A stretch of DNA of 64,000 bases from Sphingomonas kyeonggiensis (GCF_014196745.1 NZ_JACIEH010000001.1:1302001-1366000); one strand, 5' to 3'. Counted from the first letter of the stretch, positions 24,341-35,783 are shown. Notes: generated from the sequence alone by a model not told the origin. Made by a program: numbers and translations.

Positions 24341-25464
24341 CAGTAGCCGGATGCCTCCGCCAGGGCGTTGGCGTGGAAATTGGTGTCGCCGAACATCTCC
24401 GCCAGCACGCGCGCGCGCTTCATGAAGAAGCCGATGTCGAACTCGTCGGTCATGCCGATGCCCCCGTGCATCTGGACACCCTCCTGCACGGCCAGCGTGG
24501 TGGCAAGGCCGGTCATCGCCTTGGCGACCGCCACGGCTTCCGCCGCGTCCTGGCCGGCGTCGAGCAACTGCTGCGCCTTGAGGACGGCGGCGCGGGCGAC
24601 TTCCATCTCGCTATAGAGGTGCGCGGCGCGGTGCTGGAGGGCCTGGAAACTGCCGATCGCGACACCGAACTGCTTGCGATCCTTGAGGTAATTGACGGTC
24701 ATGTCCATCGCGCCGCCGCCGACGCCGACCAGCTCGGCCGAGGCGCCGGTGCGGCCCGCGGCGAGCAGGCGGGCAAGGGGGCCGTCCCCCTGATCGACCT
24801 CGCCGAGGACCGTATCGGAATCGACCCCGACGTCGGCAAAGGTAACATGTGAAGCCAGTGTGGAATCGGTCAGACGCTCGGTAACAACTTCGATTCCGGG
24901 GGTTTTCGGATCGACGACGAAGAGGGTCAGTCCCGAACTGGACGCTCCTGCCGCGGAAGTTCGCGCGGCGACGATCATCAGGTCGGCGACATGGGCGTGG
25001 GCGACGAAACGCTTGGCGCCCGACAGGCGGAAGCCGTTGCCCGCGCGCTCGGCGGCGAGCGAAACCTGGCCTGTGAACTTCGACGTCTCGTCGATCGCGA
25101 GCGCCGCGACGGTCTCGCCGGCGAGGATGCCGGGATACCAGCGGGCGGCATGGCTGGTGCCTTTGAGCGCCTCGACCGCAGCGACGGCGGTGGCGAGGAA
25201 GGGGGAGGGCGAGAGGTTGCGGCCGATCTCCTCGAGCACCACGCCCGCCTCGACATGGCCGAGGCCGAGGCCGCCGTCCGCTTCCGGGATCAGGATGCCG
25301 GTGAAGCCCATTTCGGCGAACTGCTTCCACAGCGGGCGAGAGAAGCCGGTGGCGTCGTTGGCGTCGCGGAGCGCGCGCATGTGCGCGACGGGGGCTTCCG
25401 TGGCGACGAAGTCCTTCGCGGTGTCGCGGAGCATGGTCTGGTCGTCGTTGAGATAGAGGGGCAT
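24340..25464 (-). CDS. Acyl-CoA dehydrogenase subunit lacking the usual catalytic Glu
   Basis: A 374-residue acyl-CoA dehydrogenase-fold protein. The normal C-terminal YEGT-x-E-I catalytic segment is replaced by MFGDTNFHANAL (about residues 357-368), so the standard base is absent. MHGGIGMTDEFD is retained. Together with the adjacent 385-residue enzyme, which has the Glu, this fits the heterotetrameric (alpha2-beta2) ACADs known from steroid side-chain degradation, where one subunit supplies the catalytic base and the other completes the FAD site. It could also act on its own substrate. A CCCTCTCCC-type repeat separates it from the partner gene. Confidence 0.88.
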   Translation of the reverse strand: MPLYLNDDQTMLRDTAKDFVATEAPVAHMRALRDANDATGFSRPLWKQFAEMGFTGILIPEADGGLGLGHVEAGVVLEEIGRNLSPSPFLATAVAAVEALKGTSHAARWYPGILAGETVAALAIDETSKFTGQVSLAAERAGNGFRLSGAKRFVAHAHVADLMIVAARTSAAGASSSGLTLFVVDPKTPGIEVVTERLTDSTLASHVTFADVGVDSDTVLGEVDQGDGPLARLLAAGRTGASAELVGVGGGAMDMTVNYLKDRKQFGVAIGSFQALQHRAAHLYSEMEVARAAVLKAQQLLDAGQDAAEAVAVAKAMTGLATTLAVQEGVQMHGGIGMTDEFDIGFFMKRARVLAEMFGDTNFHANALAEASGY

Positions 25465-25480
25465 TTCTTCTCTTCCTTAA

Positions 25481-25598
25481 GCCCTCTCCCTTTGGGAGAG
25501 GGTTGGGTGAGGGCGGCCTCCACAGGCGTTTCGACCTGTTTCGACCCTCACCCTTCCGCCGACTTCGTCGGCTCCCTCCCTCTCCCAAAGGGAGAGGG
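25481..25598. repeat. Intergenic inverted repeat, family B copy 1
   Basis: GCCCTCTCCCTTTGGGAGAGGG at one end and the same hairpin in inverse at the other, with GGTTGGGTGAGGG and CCCTCACCC as inner arms. It sits between the two acyl-CoA dehydrogenase genes. Three copies occur in this window. Confidence 0.85.
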
Positions 25599-25605
25599 AA
25601 TTTGG

Positions 25606-26763
25606 TCAGCTCGGCAGATCCAGGATCCGCTTGGCGATGATGTTGAGCTGGATCTCGCTGGTGCCGCCCTCGATCGAGTTGGCCTTGGTGCGGAGCCACG
25701 ACCGGGCGGCAGCGCCCTGGTGCGAGGCTTCGCTGTCCCATTCGAGCGCGTCGCTGCCGCCGGCGGCCATCTGGAGCTCGTGGCGGGTCTTGTTCAGCTC
25801 GGTGCCGTAATATTTCATCATCGAGGGCTGGGCGGGGTGCGCCTGGCCGGCCTTCAATTCGTCGATGAACTTCTCGGACATCGCGGCGAACGCCTTGGAG
25901 CGGACCTGGAACAGCGCGATCTGGGCGCGCAGGATCGGATCCATGCCGGTACGGGCAGCCTCGACCAATGGGTCCTTGCCCGCACCGCCGAGGCCGAAGC
26001 CCGAGATCATCTCGCGCTCATGGCCGAGCAGGTACTTGGCGACATCCCAGCCCTTGTTGAGCGTGCCGAGCAGGTTGGCCTTGGGTACCTTCACATTGTC
26101 GAAGAAGGTCTCGCAGAAGGGCGAGTTGCCCGAGATCAGCAGGATCGGCTTGGTCGAGACGCCGGGCGAGGCCATGTCGAACAGCAGGAAGCTGATGCCG
26201 GCCTGCTTGACGGTCTTGTCGGTACGGACGAGGCAGAAGATCCAGTCGGCCTTGTCGGCATAGCTGGTCCACACTTTCTGGCCGTTGACGACGAAGTGAT
26301 CGCCCGCATCATCCGCGGAAGTTTGCAGTCCCGCCAGATCCGAGCCGGCATTGGGCTCCGAATAGCCCTGGCACCAGCGGATTTCGCCGCGTGCAATCTT
26401 CGGGAGATGCTCGAGCTTCTGTTCCTCGGTGCCGTATTTGAGCAGCGCCGGGCCGAGCATCGAGATGCCGAAGCTGTTGAGCGGGTTGCGCGCCTTGATG
26501 CGCTTCAGCTCCTCGCGGAGAATCTTGGTCTCCGCGGGGGAAAGGCCGCCGCCGCCATAGGCGCTGGGCCAATCGGGCACGGTCCAGCCGCGCGCGGCCA
26601 TGCGATCGAGCCAGACCTTCTGGTCCGGATGCGCATATTCCGGGTTGCGGCCGCCCCAGGTGGTTTCCTTTTCCGATTTGGGCGGGGTGCGCATCTCGGC
26701 CGGGCAGTTTTCCTCCAGCCAGGCGCGGGTTTCGGCGCGGAAGGTTTCCAGATCCTCTGCCAT
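25606..26763 (-). CDS. Acyl-CoA dehydrogenase
   Basis: A 385-residue FAD-dependent acyl-CoA dehydrogenase (FadE/large-subunit style). It has the flavin-binding WCQGYSEPNAGSDLA region and the C-terminal catalytic IEGGTSEIQ with Glu365. It introduces the trans-2 double bond in an acyl-CoA. MAEDLETF at 26763 is the start, because AAGGAAAAG lies just before it; an upstream in-frame ATG (26778) is part of that ribosome site. It probably pairs with the following 374-residue subunit. Family B repeats flank this single gene on both sides. Confidence 0.93.
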   Translation of the reverse strand: MAEDLETFRAETRAWLEENCPAEMRTPPKSEKETTWGGRNPEYAHPDQKVWLDRMAARGWTVPDWPSAYGGGGLSPAETKILREELKRIKARNPLNSFGISMLGPALLKYGTEEQKLEHLPKIARGEIRWCQGYSEPNAGSDLAGLQTSADDAGDHFVVNGQKVWTSYADKADWIFCLVRTDKTVKQAGISFLLFDMASPGVSTKPILLISGNSPFCETFFDNVKVPKANLLGTLNKGWDVAKYLLGHEREMISGFGLGGAGKDPLVEAARTGMDPILRAQIALFQVRSKAFAAMSEKFIDELKAGQAHPAQPSMMKYYGTELNKTRHELQMAAGGSDALEWDSEASHQGAAARSWLRTKANSIEGGTSEIQLNIIAKRILDLPS

Positions 26764-26778
26764 TTTCTTTTCCTTCAA

Positions 26779-26891
26779 GCCCTCTCCCGCTTGCGGGAGA
26801 GGGTTGGGTGAGGGTGAATGGGTGCCTCAGGCGGTTCGCTTGCCGCTCTCTCGCACCCTCACCCCGGCCCTCTCCCGCAAGCGGGAGAGGG
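26779..26891. repeat. Intergenic inverted repeat, family B copy 2
   Basis: GCCCTCTCCCGCTTGCGGGAG hairpin, GGTTGGGTGAGGG, a ~35-base centre, then CCCTCACCCCGGCCCTCTCC and the closing hairpin. It fills the gap between the FadB-like and acyl-CoA dehydrogenase genes. Confidence 0.85.
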
Positions 26892-26899
26892 AGATTGGG

Positions 26900-28927
26900 T
26901 TACTTGTTGAACTTCTCGCCCTTTTCCGCCTTCTCGCGGAGCAGGGGAGCGACTTCGAAGCCGTACTTCTCGAGGCCCTCGACGATCTTCTTGAGACCTT
27001 CGGTGTCGGCCCAGAACATCGGGCCGCCGCGGTACGGGGGCCAGCCATAGCCGTACACCCAGACGACATCGATGTCCGACGCGCGCTGGGCCATCTTCTC
27101 GGCGAGGATCAGCGCGCCTTCGTTGACCATCGTGTAGAGCGTGCGGACGACGATCTCTTCCTCGGTGATCTCGTGCTGCGGCACGCCCAGCTTCTCGCGC
27201 CACTCGGCGATCAGCTCGGCGACGCGCGGGCTGTTCGAGGGGGTGCGTTTCTCGTCATAATCGTAGAAGCCGGCGCTCTTCTTCTGGCCCCAGCGGCCCT
27301 CGGCGGCGAGCGCGTCGCGGATATTCTCGATCCGGTTCGGGTCGCGGTGCCAGCCGATGTCGACACCGGCGAGATCGGCCATCTGGAACGGGCCCATCGG
27401 CATGCCGAAAGCGACGTGGACCTTGTCGATCTGCTCGGGCGTGGCGCCTTCGAGCAGCATCTTGTTGGCCTCGACCTGGCGCGGCATCAGCATGCGATTG
27501 CCGATGAAACCGTAGCAGACGCCGGCGATGACGGCGACCTTCTTGATCTTCTTCGACACGGCCATGGCGGTTGCGAGCACATCGTCGGCGGTCTTGGCGC
27601 CGCGGACGATCTCGAGCAGCTTCATCACGTTGGCCGGCGAGAAGAAGTGCAGGCCGAGCACGTCCTGCGGACGCGAGGTGGCCGCGGCGATCTCGTCGAT
27701 GTTCAGGTAGCTGGTGTTCGAGGCGAGGATGGCGCCCGGCTTGGCTACTTTATCGAGCTTGCCGAAGATCTCCTTCTTGACGTCCATGTTCTCATAGACG
27801 GCCTCGATGATCAGGTCGCACTCGGCGAGCGCGCCGAAATCGAGCGTCGGGGTGAGCAGGCCCATCGCGCCTTCGACCTGTTCGGCGGTCATGCGGCCCT
27901 TGGCTGCTGTCGCCTCGTAATTCTTGCGGATGACGCCGGTGCCGCGATCGAGCGCTTCCTGCGCCATCTCGACGATGGTCACCGGCACGCCGGCCGACAG
28001 GAAGTTCATCGAGATACCGCCGCCCATCGTGCCGGCGCCGATCACGCCGACGCGCTTGATGTCACGCAGCGCGATGTCCTCGGCGATGCCGTCGATCTTC
28101 GCGGCCTTGCGCTCGGCGAAGAAGATGTGGCGAAGCGCGGCGGACTGGGTGCCCATGATCAGCTTCATGAAGCCCATGCGCTCGGCCTGGACGCCCTCGG
28201 CATAGGGCTTGCCGGCGGTCTGCTCGATCAGGTCGAGGATCGTGTTCGGCGCGTCCATGCCGCGGAAGCGTTTGGCGTTCTTGGCGCGGAAGGATTCGAA
28301 CACCGCAGGGTCGACGGTGACCGGACGCTCGGAGGAGCGTGAAACCGGCTTGCCGATCACTTCCTGCGCGAAGGCGACGGCATCGGCGACGAGATTGCCC
28401 TCGGTCGCGAGGCGATCGACCAGGCCGGCGGCCTTGGCCTGATCGGCCGAGATCGGATCGCCCTTGGTCGCCATTTCGAGCGCGACTTCGACGCCCGCGA
28501 CGCGCGGCATGCGCTGGGTGCCGCCGGCGCCGGGCAGGATGCCGAGCTTGACCTCGGGCAGGCCGAACTTCGCCGAGGGGACGGCGATGCGATAATGCGA
28601 GGCGAGGGCGACTTCGCAGCCGCCGCCGAGCGCGGTGCCGTGGACGGCGGCGATCACCGGCTTGTCGAGCGCCTCGATCTCATCGACCAGCACGGGGAGC
28701 GAGGGCTCCTGCATCGGCTTGCCGAACTCGGTGATGTCGGCGCCGGCGAAGAAGGTCTTGCCCGCGCAGGTGATGACGACCGCCTTGATGCTGTCGTCTC
28801 CCTTGGCTTCCTGGATGCCGGCCTGGATGCCCTGGCGGACCGCCGCGCCGAGCGCGTTCACCGGCGGATTGTCCGAGGTGATGACCAGGACGTCGCCCTG
28901 GCGGGTGGTGGTGATGGGGGAGGTCAT
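26900..28927 (-). CDS. FadB/FadJ-like enoyl-CoA hydratase / 3-hydroxyacyl-CoA dehydrogenase
   Basis: A 675-residue fusion enzyme for two consecutive beta-oxidation steps. The N-terminal crotonase domain has catalytic Glu105 ([10 protein letters not shown]) and Glu125 (LPEVKLG). The NAD-binding 3-hydroxyacyl-CoA dehydrogenase domain begins at about residue 290 ([12 protein letters not shown]) and has two C-terminal 3HCDH helical domains with [14 protein letters not shown] and GFIGNRML. It lacks extra epimerase length. MTSPITT (28927) is preferred over METK (28939), since GGAGACGAAA then serves as ribosome site. It is preceded by the serine hydrolase gene in the same direction. Confidence 0.93.
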   Translation of the reverse strand: MTSPITTTRQGDVLVITSDNPPVNALGAAVRQGIQAGIQEAKGDDSIKAVVITCAGKTFFAGADITEFGKPMQEPSLPVLVDEIEALDKPVIAAVHGTALGGGCEVALASHYRIAVPSAKFGLPEVKLGILPGAGGTQRMPRVAGVEVALEMATKGDPISADQAKAAGLVDRLATEGNLVADAVAFAQEVIGKPVSRSSERPVTVDPAVFESFRAKNAKRFRGMDAPNTILDLIEQTAGKPYAEGVQAERMGFMKLIMGTQSAALRHIFFAERKAAKIDGIAEDIALRDIKRVGVIGAGTMGGGISMNFLSAGVPVTIVEMAQEALDRGTGVIRKNYEATAAKGRMTAEQVEGAMGLLTPTLDFGALAECDLIIEAVYENMDVKKEIFGKLDKVAKPGAILASNTSYLNIDEIAAATSRPQDVLGLHFFSPANVMKLLEIVRGAKTADDVLATAMAVSKKIKKVAVIAGVCYGFIGNRMLMPRQVEANKMLLEGATPEQIDKVHVAFGMPMGPFQMADLAGVDIGWHRDPNRIENIRDALAAEGRWGQKKSAGFYDYDEKRTPSNSPRVAELIAEWREKLGVPQHEITEEEIVVRTLYTMVNEGALILAEKMAQRASDIDVVWVYGYGWPPYRGGPMFWADTEGLKKIVEGLEKYGFEVAPLLREKAEKGEKFNK

Positions 28928-28973
28928 TTTCGTCTCCATTAATTTGTCTTTCCGGCGAACGCCGGCGAGAAAA

Positions 28974-30197
28974 TCAGTCGTTCAAAGCGGAATAGATCAG
29001 CGTCTTCAGCTCGCGCCGGATCGGGTAGAGCATGGACGGCGAGAATTGCGTCATGAAGACCATCGAGATGCGCTCGACGGGATCGATGAAGAAGGCGGTC
29101 GAGAACATGCCGCCCCAGTAATATTCACCAGGCGAGCCGGGCATCATCGACCGGGCGGGATCCATGGTGATCGCGAAGCCCAGGCCGAAGCCGGTGCCGG
29201 CATTGGTGGTCTCGCTGAACAGCGACTGGGACATGGCGTGCAGGTCCGAGCCGCCGGGCAGGTGGTTGGCCGTCATCAGGTCGACCGTCTTGCGGCTGAC
29301 CAGCCGGGTACCCTCGAGCTCTCCCTTGTTCAGGAAGAAGGTGCAGAAGCGGTGATAGTCGAGCGCGGTGGAGACGAGGCCGCCGCCGCCCGAGACGAGG
29401 CGCGGTTCGCGCGACCAGGCGCTCTCGGCCCCGCGATCGTACATCACCCGGCCCTTGCCCTGGACCAGCGACCAGCAATCGGCGAGGCGATCGGTCTTGT
29501 CCGCCGGCACGACGAAGCCGGTGTCGTGCATGCCGAGCGGGGCGAAGATGCGCTGCTCGAAGAACTGGGCGAGCCCCTGGCCCGAGACACGCTCGACCAC
29601 GGCGCCGAGCACGTCGGTGGAGACGGAGTAGTTCCACTCGGTGCCCGGGGAGAATTCGAGCGGGATCTTGCCCAGCGCGGTGACGAACTCGTCGAGGGTC
29701 AGGTTGCCGTGCCAGTTCTCGATCCTGCCCTCGCGATAGGCGGCGTCGACATTGGTGCGGTTCTGGAAGCTGTAGGTGAGGCCCGAGGTGTGGCGGAGCA
29801 GGTCCACCATCCGCATCGGCTCGTCGGTGGGAATGGTCTGGAACGGCACGCCGACGCCGCCGGCCTTGAACACGCCGAGGCCCTTCAGCTCGGGCAGGAC
29901 GTGGTGGACCGGGGTGTCGAGCGCGACCTTGCCCTCTTCGAGCAGCATCATGAAGGCGAGGCTGGTGACCGGCTTGGTCATCGAGGCGATGCGGAAGATG
30001 GTGGTCTCGTCGACCGGCGCGCCGCCTTCGCGGGCGGCGCCCTGGTGCGAGAAATGCACGATCTCGCCGCCCCGGGCGATCAGCAGCTGGGCATGGGGCA
30101 GCTTGCCCGAGTCGAGGTAGCGGGTCTTCAGATACGGATCGATCCGGGCCAGCCGCGCCGCATCGAAACCCTGACTTTCGGGCTTGGCAATCTTCAT
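28974..30197 (-). CDS. Serine hydrolase of the class C beta-lactamase / EstB family
   Basis: A 407-residue protein with the penicillin-binding fold. The nucleophile motif is Ser72-x-x-Lys75 (SMTK) and the Tyr190-Ser-x-Ser motif (YSVS) replaces the YxN of true beta-lactamases. HTSGLTYSF follows the usual substrate-loop pattern. There is no signal peptide, which favours a cytoplasmic esterase over a cell-wall or antibiotic role. It stands at the head of the minus-strand acyl-CoA operon and diverges from an acyl-CoA ligase gene, so cleaving an ester that feeds the pathway is a reasonable guess. Confidence 0.9.
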   Translation of the reverse strand: MKIAKPESQGFDAARLARIDPYLKTRYLDSGKLPHAQLLIARGGEIVHFSHQGAAREGGAPVDETTIFRIASMTKPVTSLAFMMLLEEGKVALDTPVHHVLPELKGLGVFKAGGVGVPFQTIPTDEPMRMVDLLRHTSGLTYSFQNRTNVDAAYREGRIENWHGNLTLDEFVTALGKIPLEFSPGTEWNYSVSTDVLGAVVERVSGQGLAQFFEQRIFAPLGMHDTGFVVPADKTDRLADCWSLVQGKGRVMYDRGAESAWSREPRLVSGGGGLVSTALDYHRFCTFFLNKGELEGTRLVSRKTVDLMTANHLPGGSDLHAMSQSLFSETTNAGTGFGLGFAITMDPARSMMPGSPGEYYWGGMFSTAFFIDPVERISMVFMTQFSPSMLYPIRRELKTLIYSALND

Positions 30198-30307
30198 GCG
30201 GTTGGCATACCTCTCATTCGAAACCGGTGACTCGCATCTTCTACGGGACGCGCTTCCCCTATTGCCTTGAGCGCGCGATGAATCAACACTAACCTTGTTT
30301 ACGGTAC

Positions 30308-30320
30308 GGCATCCGATGCC
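30308..30320. promoter_or_regulatory. Small dyad in the hydrolase/acyl-CoA ligase divergent spacer
   Basis: GGCAT-CCG-ATGCC lies in the AT-richer middle of the 172-base spacer between divergent genes, flanked by TTGTTTACGG and CATTCTAGAAAC. It is a candidate shared operator; nothing firmer can be said. Confidence 0.3.
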
Positions 30321-30369
30321 AAACCCAACATTCTAGAAACATAAACCGCACAAGCTGGAGAGAATCGCC

Positions 30370-32117
<1,748 letters not shown>

Positions 32118-32118
<1 letters not shown>

Positions 32119-32136
32119 TTGGCAAGGCTTGCCAAT
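32118..32136. promoter_or_regulatory. Palindrome 1 before parDE (terminator or operator)
   Basis: ATTGGCAA-GGC-TTGCCAAT, a perfect 8-bp dyad, followed by TTTTTG. It overlaps the acyl-CoA ligase stop and precedes parD. It can be the ligase terminator, the ParD operator, or both. Confidence 0.55.
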
Positions 32137-32140
32137 TTTT

Positions 32141-32168
32141 GCCATGGGGCGCATCTTGCGCCCATGGC
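32141..32168. promoter_or_regulatory. Palindrome 2 over the parD start codon
   Basis: GCCATGGGGCGC-ATCTT-GCGCCCATGGC, a near-perfect 11-bp dyad that contains the ATG of parD. It is a likely autoregulatory site, or a hairpin that limits translation. Confidence 0.5.
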
Positions 32169-32403
32169 TACCATGAACATCTCCCTGCCGGATTCCCTGA
32201 AGGCGTTCGTCGATGAGCAAGTCGCCGATCGCAGCTATGGGACGAGCAGCGAATATGTGCGCGAACTGATCCGGCGTGAGCGGGATCGCGAACAGCTACG
32301 CCGAATGCTGCTCGAAGGGGCGCAATCGGGGCCTGGCAGGGTAATCGACGACGCTTATTTCGAGGAGCTGCGTGGCCTCGCTGGCGGGCAAAGCCAGGCG
32401 TGA
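32164..32403 (+). CDS. parD: ParD-like type II antitoxin
   Basis: A 79-residue antitoxin. The N-terminal ribbon-helix-helix (NISLPDSLKAFVDEQV, YGTSSEYVRELIRRE) matches the CC2985/ParD family, and the C-terminal acidic tail (DDAYFEELR) would wrap the toxin. It binds ParE and represses its own operon. The ATG at 32164 lies inside a palindrome; ATG 32173 is an alternative, and neither has a good Shine-Dalgarno. It overlaps parE by four bases (GTGA). Confidence 0.88.
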   Translation: MATMNISLPDSLKAFVDEQVADRSYGTSSEYVRELIRRERDREQLRRMLLEGAQSGPGRVIDDAYFEELRGLAGGQSQA

Positions 32404-32723
32404 CAGCCAGGCGGCTGGTCATTCTTCCGCGCGCCGAACGCGACGTCAGGGCTGCCGTATTCCATTATCGCGACGAAGGTGGCGCATCGCTCGCACGGCG
32501 GTTCGTTGCGGAACTCGAGCGCTGTTACCAGGGCATTTCGAAGCATCCGGGTATCGGATCACCCAGCTTTGGCGTGATGCTCGATATTCCCGGCCTGCGA
32601 AGCGCCGGGCTCGCGCATTTTCCCTATCTGGTTTTCTATCTCGAGCTTCCGGACCAGCTCGATGTCTGGCGCGTACTGCATGTGCGCCGTGATTTTCCGA
32701 CGATGCTGCGTGATTCGGACTAG
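32400..32723 (+). CDS. parE: ParE-like toxin
   Basis: A 107-residue RelE/ParE superfamily toxin with the family opening LVILPRAERDVRAAVFHY, the GxPxxGVMLDIPGLRS centre and the closing LDVWRVLHVRRDFP. ParE members typically poison DNA gyrase. The start is GTG overlapping the parD stop, so toxin output depends on antitoxin translation. The stop shares CTAG with the convergent glpK gene. No nearby integrase or transposase is seen. Confidence 0.88.
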   Translation: MTARRLVILPRAERDVRAAVFHYRDEGGASLARRFVAELERCYQGISKHPGIGSPSFGVMLDIPGLRSAGLAHFPYLVFYLELPDQLDVWRVLHVRRDFPTMLRDSD

Positions 32724-34183
32724 CCAGGCAGGACGCCCAGCACGGCGGATTTCCACCCTGCGAGCCGGGCCTTCCGCTGATCCTCCTCCAGCTTCGGCTC
32801 GAACGTCAGTCCCGCGCCACGCATTCTGGATGCTTCCTCCAGATCGCGGAACATGCCGCAGCCGATGCCGGCCAGCATCGCGGCGCCGAGCGCCGTGGTC
32901 TCGGCGAAGTCGGGACGGTCGACCGGGATGGCGAGGATGTCAGCGAGGTCCTGGGCGATCCAGTCGTTGGTGACCATGCCGCCATCGATGCGCAGCCGCG
33001 ACCAGTCGGCGCCGTCGGCGGCGAAGGCGGCCTTCAGGTCGTGGCTCTGGTGGGCCATCGCCTCCAGCGCGGCGCGGACGATGTGCGCGCGGGTGGCGGC
33101 GAAGCTGAGGCCAGAGATCGACGCCCGCGCCTCGGGCTCCCACCAGGGCGCGCCCAGGCCGGACAAGGCGGGAACGAGATAGACACCGCCATTGTCCTTC
33201 ACCGAGCGGGCCAGGCCCTCGGTCTCCTGCGCGGTCTCGATCAGCTTCACCGAATCGCGCAGCCACTGGACCAGGCTGCCGGCGACGAACACCGATCCCT
33301 CGATCGCATAGGTGCGCCGACCGCCCAATTGCCAGAGCACGGTGGCGAGCAGGCGGTTCTTCGAACTGGGCGGGGCGCTGCCGGCGTTGGTGAGGACGAA
33401 GGCACCGGTGCCATAGGTCGCCTTGGTGTCGCCCTTCTCGAGACAGGCCTGGCCGATCGTCGCCGCCTGCTGATCGCCGGCCAGGCCGCAGATCGGGATC
33501 TCGCCGCCGAACAACCGAGTGGTGCCGAACTTCCCGGCGCAGTCGACGATCTCGGGCAGCGCCTCGCGCGGGGCGGAGAACATCTCTAGCAGGCCGTCGC
33601 TCCAGCCGCCCGAGCCCAGCCCCATCAGCAGGGTGCGCGAGGCGTTGGTTGCGTCAGTGACGTGGAGGCCGCCGGTGAGCTTCCAGACCAGCCAGCTCTC
33701 GATCGTGCCGATCGCCAGCCGGTCGCCCACGCCCTTGAGCTGCGGCCAGTTGCGCATCGCCCAGGCGATCTTGGTGCCCGAGAAATAGGGATCGAGCAGC
33801 AGGCCGGTGCGTGCCTGCACCCCCGGCTCCTCGCCGGCATCGCGCCACGCGCGGCACAGTGCCGCGCTGCGCCGGTCCTGCCAGACGATGGCGGGGGCGA
33901 GGGGCTCGCCGGTGGTCTTGTCCCAGAAGACGATCGTCTCGCGCTGGTTGGTGATGCCGATCGCGGCGATCTGCTCGGGCCCGCCGGCCTCGCGGACCAT
34001 GGCATGGGCGCATTCGAGCGTGCGGCGCCAGATCTCGTTCGCGTCATGCTCGACCAGGCCGGGGCCAGGATAGTGTTGGGTCAGCTCGGCGCTGTGGCTG
34101 GCCAGGCACTCGCCCGAGGGCGCGAACAGCATCGCGCGGGTGGAGGTGGTGCCCTCATCGAGGACCAGGATGTTCTCGCCCAT
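32720..34183 (-). CDS. glpK: Glycerol kinase
   Basis: A 487-residue FGGY-family kinase converting glycerol to sn-glycerol 3-phosphate with ATP. Visible are the N-terminal phosphate-binding loop LDEGTTSTRAMLF, WQDRRS, the FGGY signature region GVYLVPALSGLGAPWW and the adenosine-site segment RIDGGMVTNDW. The ATG at 34183 (MGENILVLDEG) is chosen; a long open extension upstream is antisense to the AI-2E gene. No glpF or glpD is adjacent. The 3' end shares CTAG with parE. Confidence 0.93.
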   Translation of the reverse strand: MGENILVLDEGTTSTRAMLFAPSGECLASHSAELTQHYPGPGLVEHDANEIWRRTLECAHAMVREAGGPEQIAAIGITNQRETIVFWDKTTGEPLAPAIVWQDRRSAALCRAWRDAGEEPGVQARTGLLLDPYFSGTKIAWAMRNWPQLKGVGDRLAIGTIESWLVWKLTGGLHVTDATNASRTLLMGLGSGGWSDGLLEMFSAPREALPEIVDCAGKFGTTRLFGGEIPICGLAGDQQAATIGQACLEKGDTKATYGTGAFVLTNAGSAPPSSKNRLLATVLWQLGGRRTYAIEGSVFVAGSLVQWLRDSVKLIETAQETEGLARSVKDNGGVYLVPALSGLGAPWWEPEARASISGLSFAATRAHIVRAALEAMAHQSHDLKAAFAADGADWSRLRIDGGMVTNDWIAQDLADILAIPVDRPDFAETTALGAAMLAGIGCGMFRDLEEASRMRGAGLTFEPKLEEDQRKARLAGWKSAVLGVLPG

Positions 34184-34255
34184 AATCCCCAAGCTAGCCG
34201 GGATTACATCCGTTGCAATCCGCGCTAGGGTCGAACGTGAAAGGGAAGGGCAAAA

Positions 34256-35494
34256 GTGAACGATCGACCCGACAGCATCGGCGGCGAACCCATGGACGAC
34301 GGCGTGCCTTCGGAACCGGCGCGGGCGCCTTTGCTCGGCCAGTCGACGCAGGAGAGCCTGGGCGACGGCCAGAAGCGCGACCGGCTGATGGCGGCGACGA
34401 CGCTGATCGCCGGCATCGGGCTGCTGCTGGCGCTGCCCTTCGCGCTGCAGGCGGGCGCGGTGTTCTTCCTGCCGCTCACCACCGCGCTGGTGATCGCCAT
34501 TGCCCTGGTGCCGCTGCTCGAATGGCTGGAGCGCCACCGGCTGCCGGCACCGATCGCGGCGTTCATCTGCGTGCTGCTGTTCCTGATCGCAGCGAATGTC
34601 GCACTCGCCTCGATCGTCGTCCCGGCCTGGCAGTGGATCCGCGACCTTCCCGCCAAGATCCCGCAGATCCAGGAGAATCTGAAGCCGCTGATCGAGTTCT
34701 ATTCGAACCTCGACAGCTTCGTGAACAAGACGGTGATGAACTTCGCCTCGGCGCCGATGAAGCAGCCCGAGGTGATGGCTGCCACGCCGCCGCGCTCGCT
34801 GATCGACCTGTTCGCCACCTCTGCGCCGTCGGCGCTGCTCGAGATGTTCTTCGCCATCCTGGTGATCTACTTCTTCCTCTCGGGCTGGACCCGCCTGCGC
34901 CGCAACGCGATCACTTCGCGGTCGAGCTTCGGCGGGGCGATGGCGACCGCGCGGGTGATCCAGGACGTGGTGGACGATACCTCGGCCTATCTGGGCACGA
35001 TCACGCTGATCAACCTGACCCTTGGGCTGATCGTCGCCGGGGTGCTCTGGGCGATCGGCATGCCGACCCCGTTGATGTGGGGCGGCATCGTCACCCTGCT
35101 CAACTACATTCCCTATTTCGGGCCGGTCTTCGCCGCGCTGCTGCTCGCCATGGGCGGGCTGATGACCTTCCCGGACCTGGGCTGGGCCTTCGTGCCGCCG
35201 ATCGTGATGATCGCCTGCCACCTGGTGGAGGCGAACGTGGTGACGCCGCTGATCGTCGGGCATCGCCTGACCATCAGCCCGATCATGATCCTGATCTCGC
35301 TGAGCTTCTGGGGCTGGGTTTGGGGCACGACGGGCGCGCTGCTGGCAGTGCCGCTGCTGATCATCATCCAGACCGTGGTCAACGCCGCGGGCAAGCCGGA
35401 CATTGCCGGTTTCCTGTTCGAACACGGGACCTTGGTGAACGATCCTGTGGATAATCGACCGCTCCGGCGAAAAAGTCGCGACCAATCCGGTTGA
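34256..35494 (+). CDS. AI-2E family transporter (TqsA/PerM-like)
   Basis: A 412-residue membrane protein with about eight hydrophobic segments and the AI-2E family pattern (LVLL...VVPAWQWIRDLPAKIPQIQENL, GLIVAGVLWAIGMPTPLMWG, LNYIPYFGP, EANVVTPLIVGHRL). The family includes exporters and Na/H-type carriers of varied substrates; a quorum-signal role should not be assumed. The start is GTG at 34256 behind AGGGAAGGG. The first 45 residues are hydrophilic. Its stop lies inside the -35 box of the tRNA-Asp promoter. Confidence 0.9.
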   Translation: MNDRPDSIGGEPMDDGVPSEPARAPLLGQSTQESLGDGQKRDRLMAATTLIAGIGLLLALPFALQAGAVFFLPLTTALVIAIALVPLLEWLERHRLPAPIAAFICVLLFLIAANVALASIVVPAWQWIRDLPAKIPQIQENLKPLIEFYSNLDSFVNKTVMNFASAPMKQPEVMAATPPRSLIDLFATSAPSALLEMFFAILVIYFFLSGWTRLRRNAITSRSSFGGAMATARVIQDVVDDTSAYLGTITLINLTLGLIVAGVLWAIGMPTPLMWGGIVTLLNYIPYFGPVFAALLLAMGGLMTFPDLGWAFVPPIVMIACHLVEANVVTPLIVGHRLTISPIMILISLSFWGWVWGTTGALLAVPLLIIIQTVVNAAGKPDIAGFLFEHGTLVNDPVDNRPLRRKSRDQSG

Positions 35495-35519
35495 CACCCC
35501 CAAAACTCGCGTCTAGTGC
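35491..35519 (+). promoter_or_regulatory. Promoter of the tRNA-Asp genes
   Basis: Consensus -35 TTGACA (35491-35496), 17-base spacer and TAGTGC (35514-35519). The tRNA starts 21 bases further on. The -35 box overlaps the stop codon of the AI-2E gene. Confidence 0.7.
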
Positions 35520-35540
35520 CCGCCTCCTCGCTTCGAGAGA

Positions 35541-35617
<77 letters not shown>

Positions 35618-35706
35618 TTCCCCAGATCATCGCACGGGAAGGCGCCCCATGGGCGGCCCAACCGGAGGATGGACTCCGGGGCTGGTCGCTTCTCGAAACG
35701 CGTAAT

Positions 35707-35779
<73 letters not shown>

Positions 35780-35783
<4 letters not shown>

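Noticed and set aside
34256..35494. AI-2E transporter as evidence of AI-2 quorum sensing
   Set aside because: The family name is historical, members carry many substrates, and no luxS or lsr genes are visible.
34184..35503. 440-residue N-terminal extension of glycerol kinase
   Set aside because: Antisense to the AI-2E transporter; GlpK starts naturally at 34183 with the phosphate-binding loop right after it.
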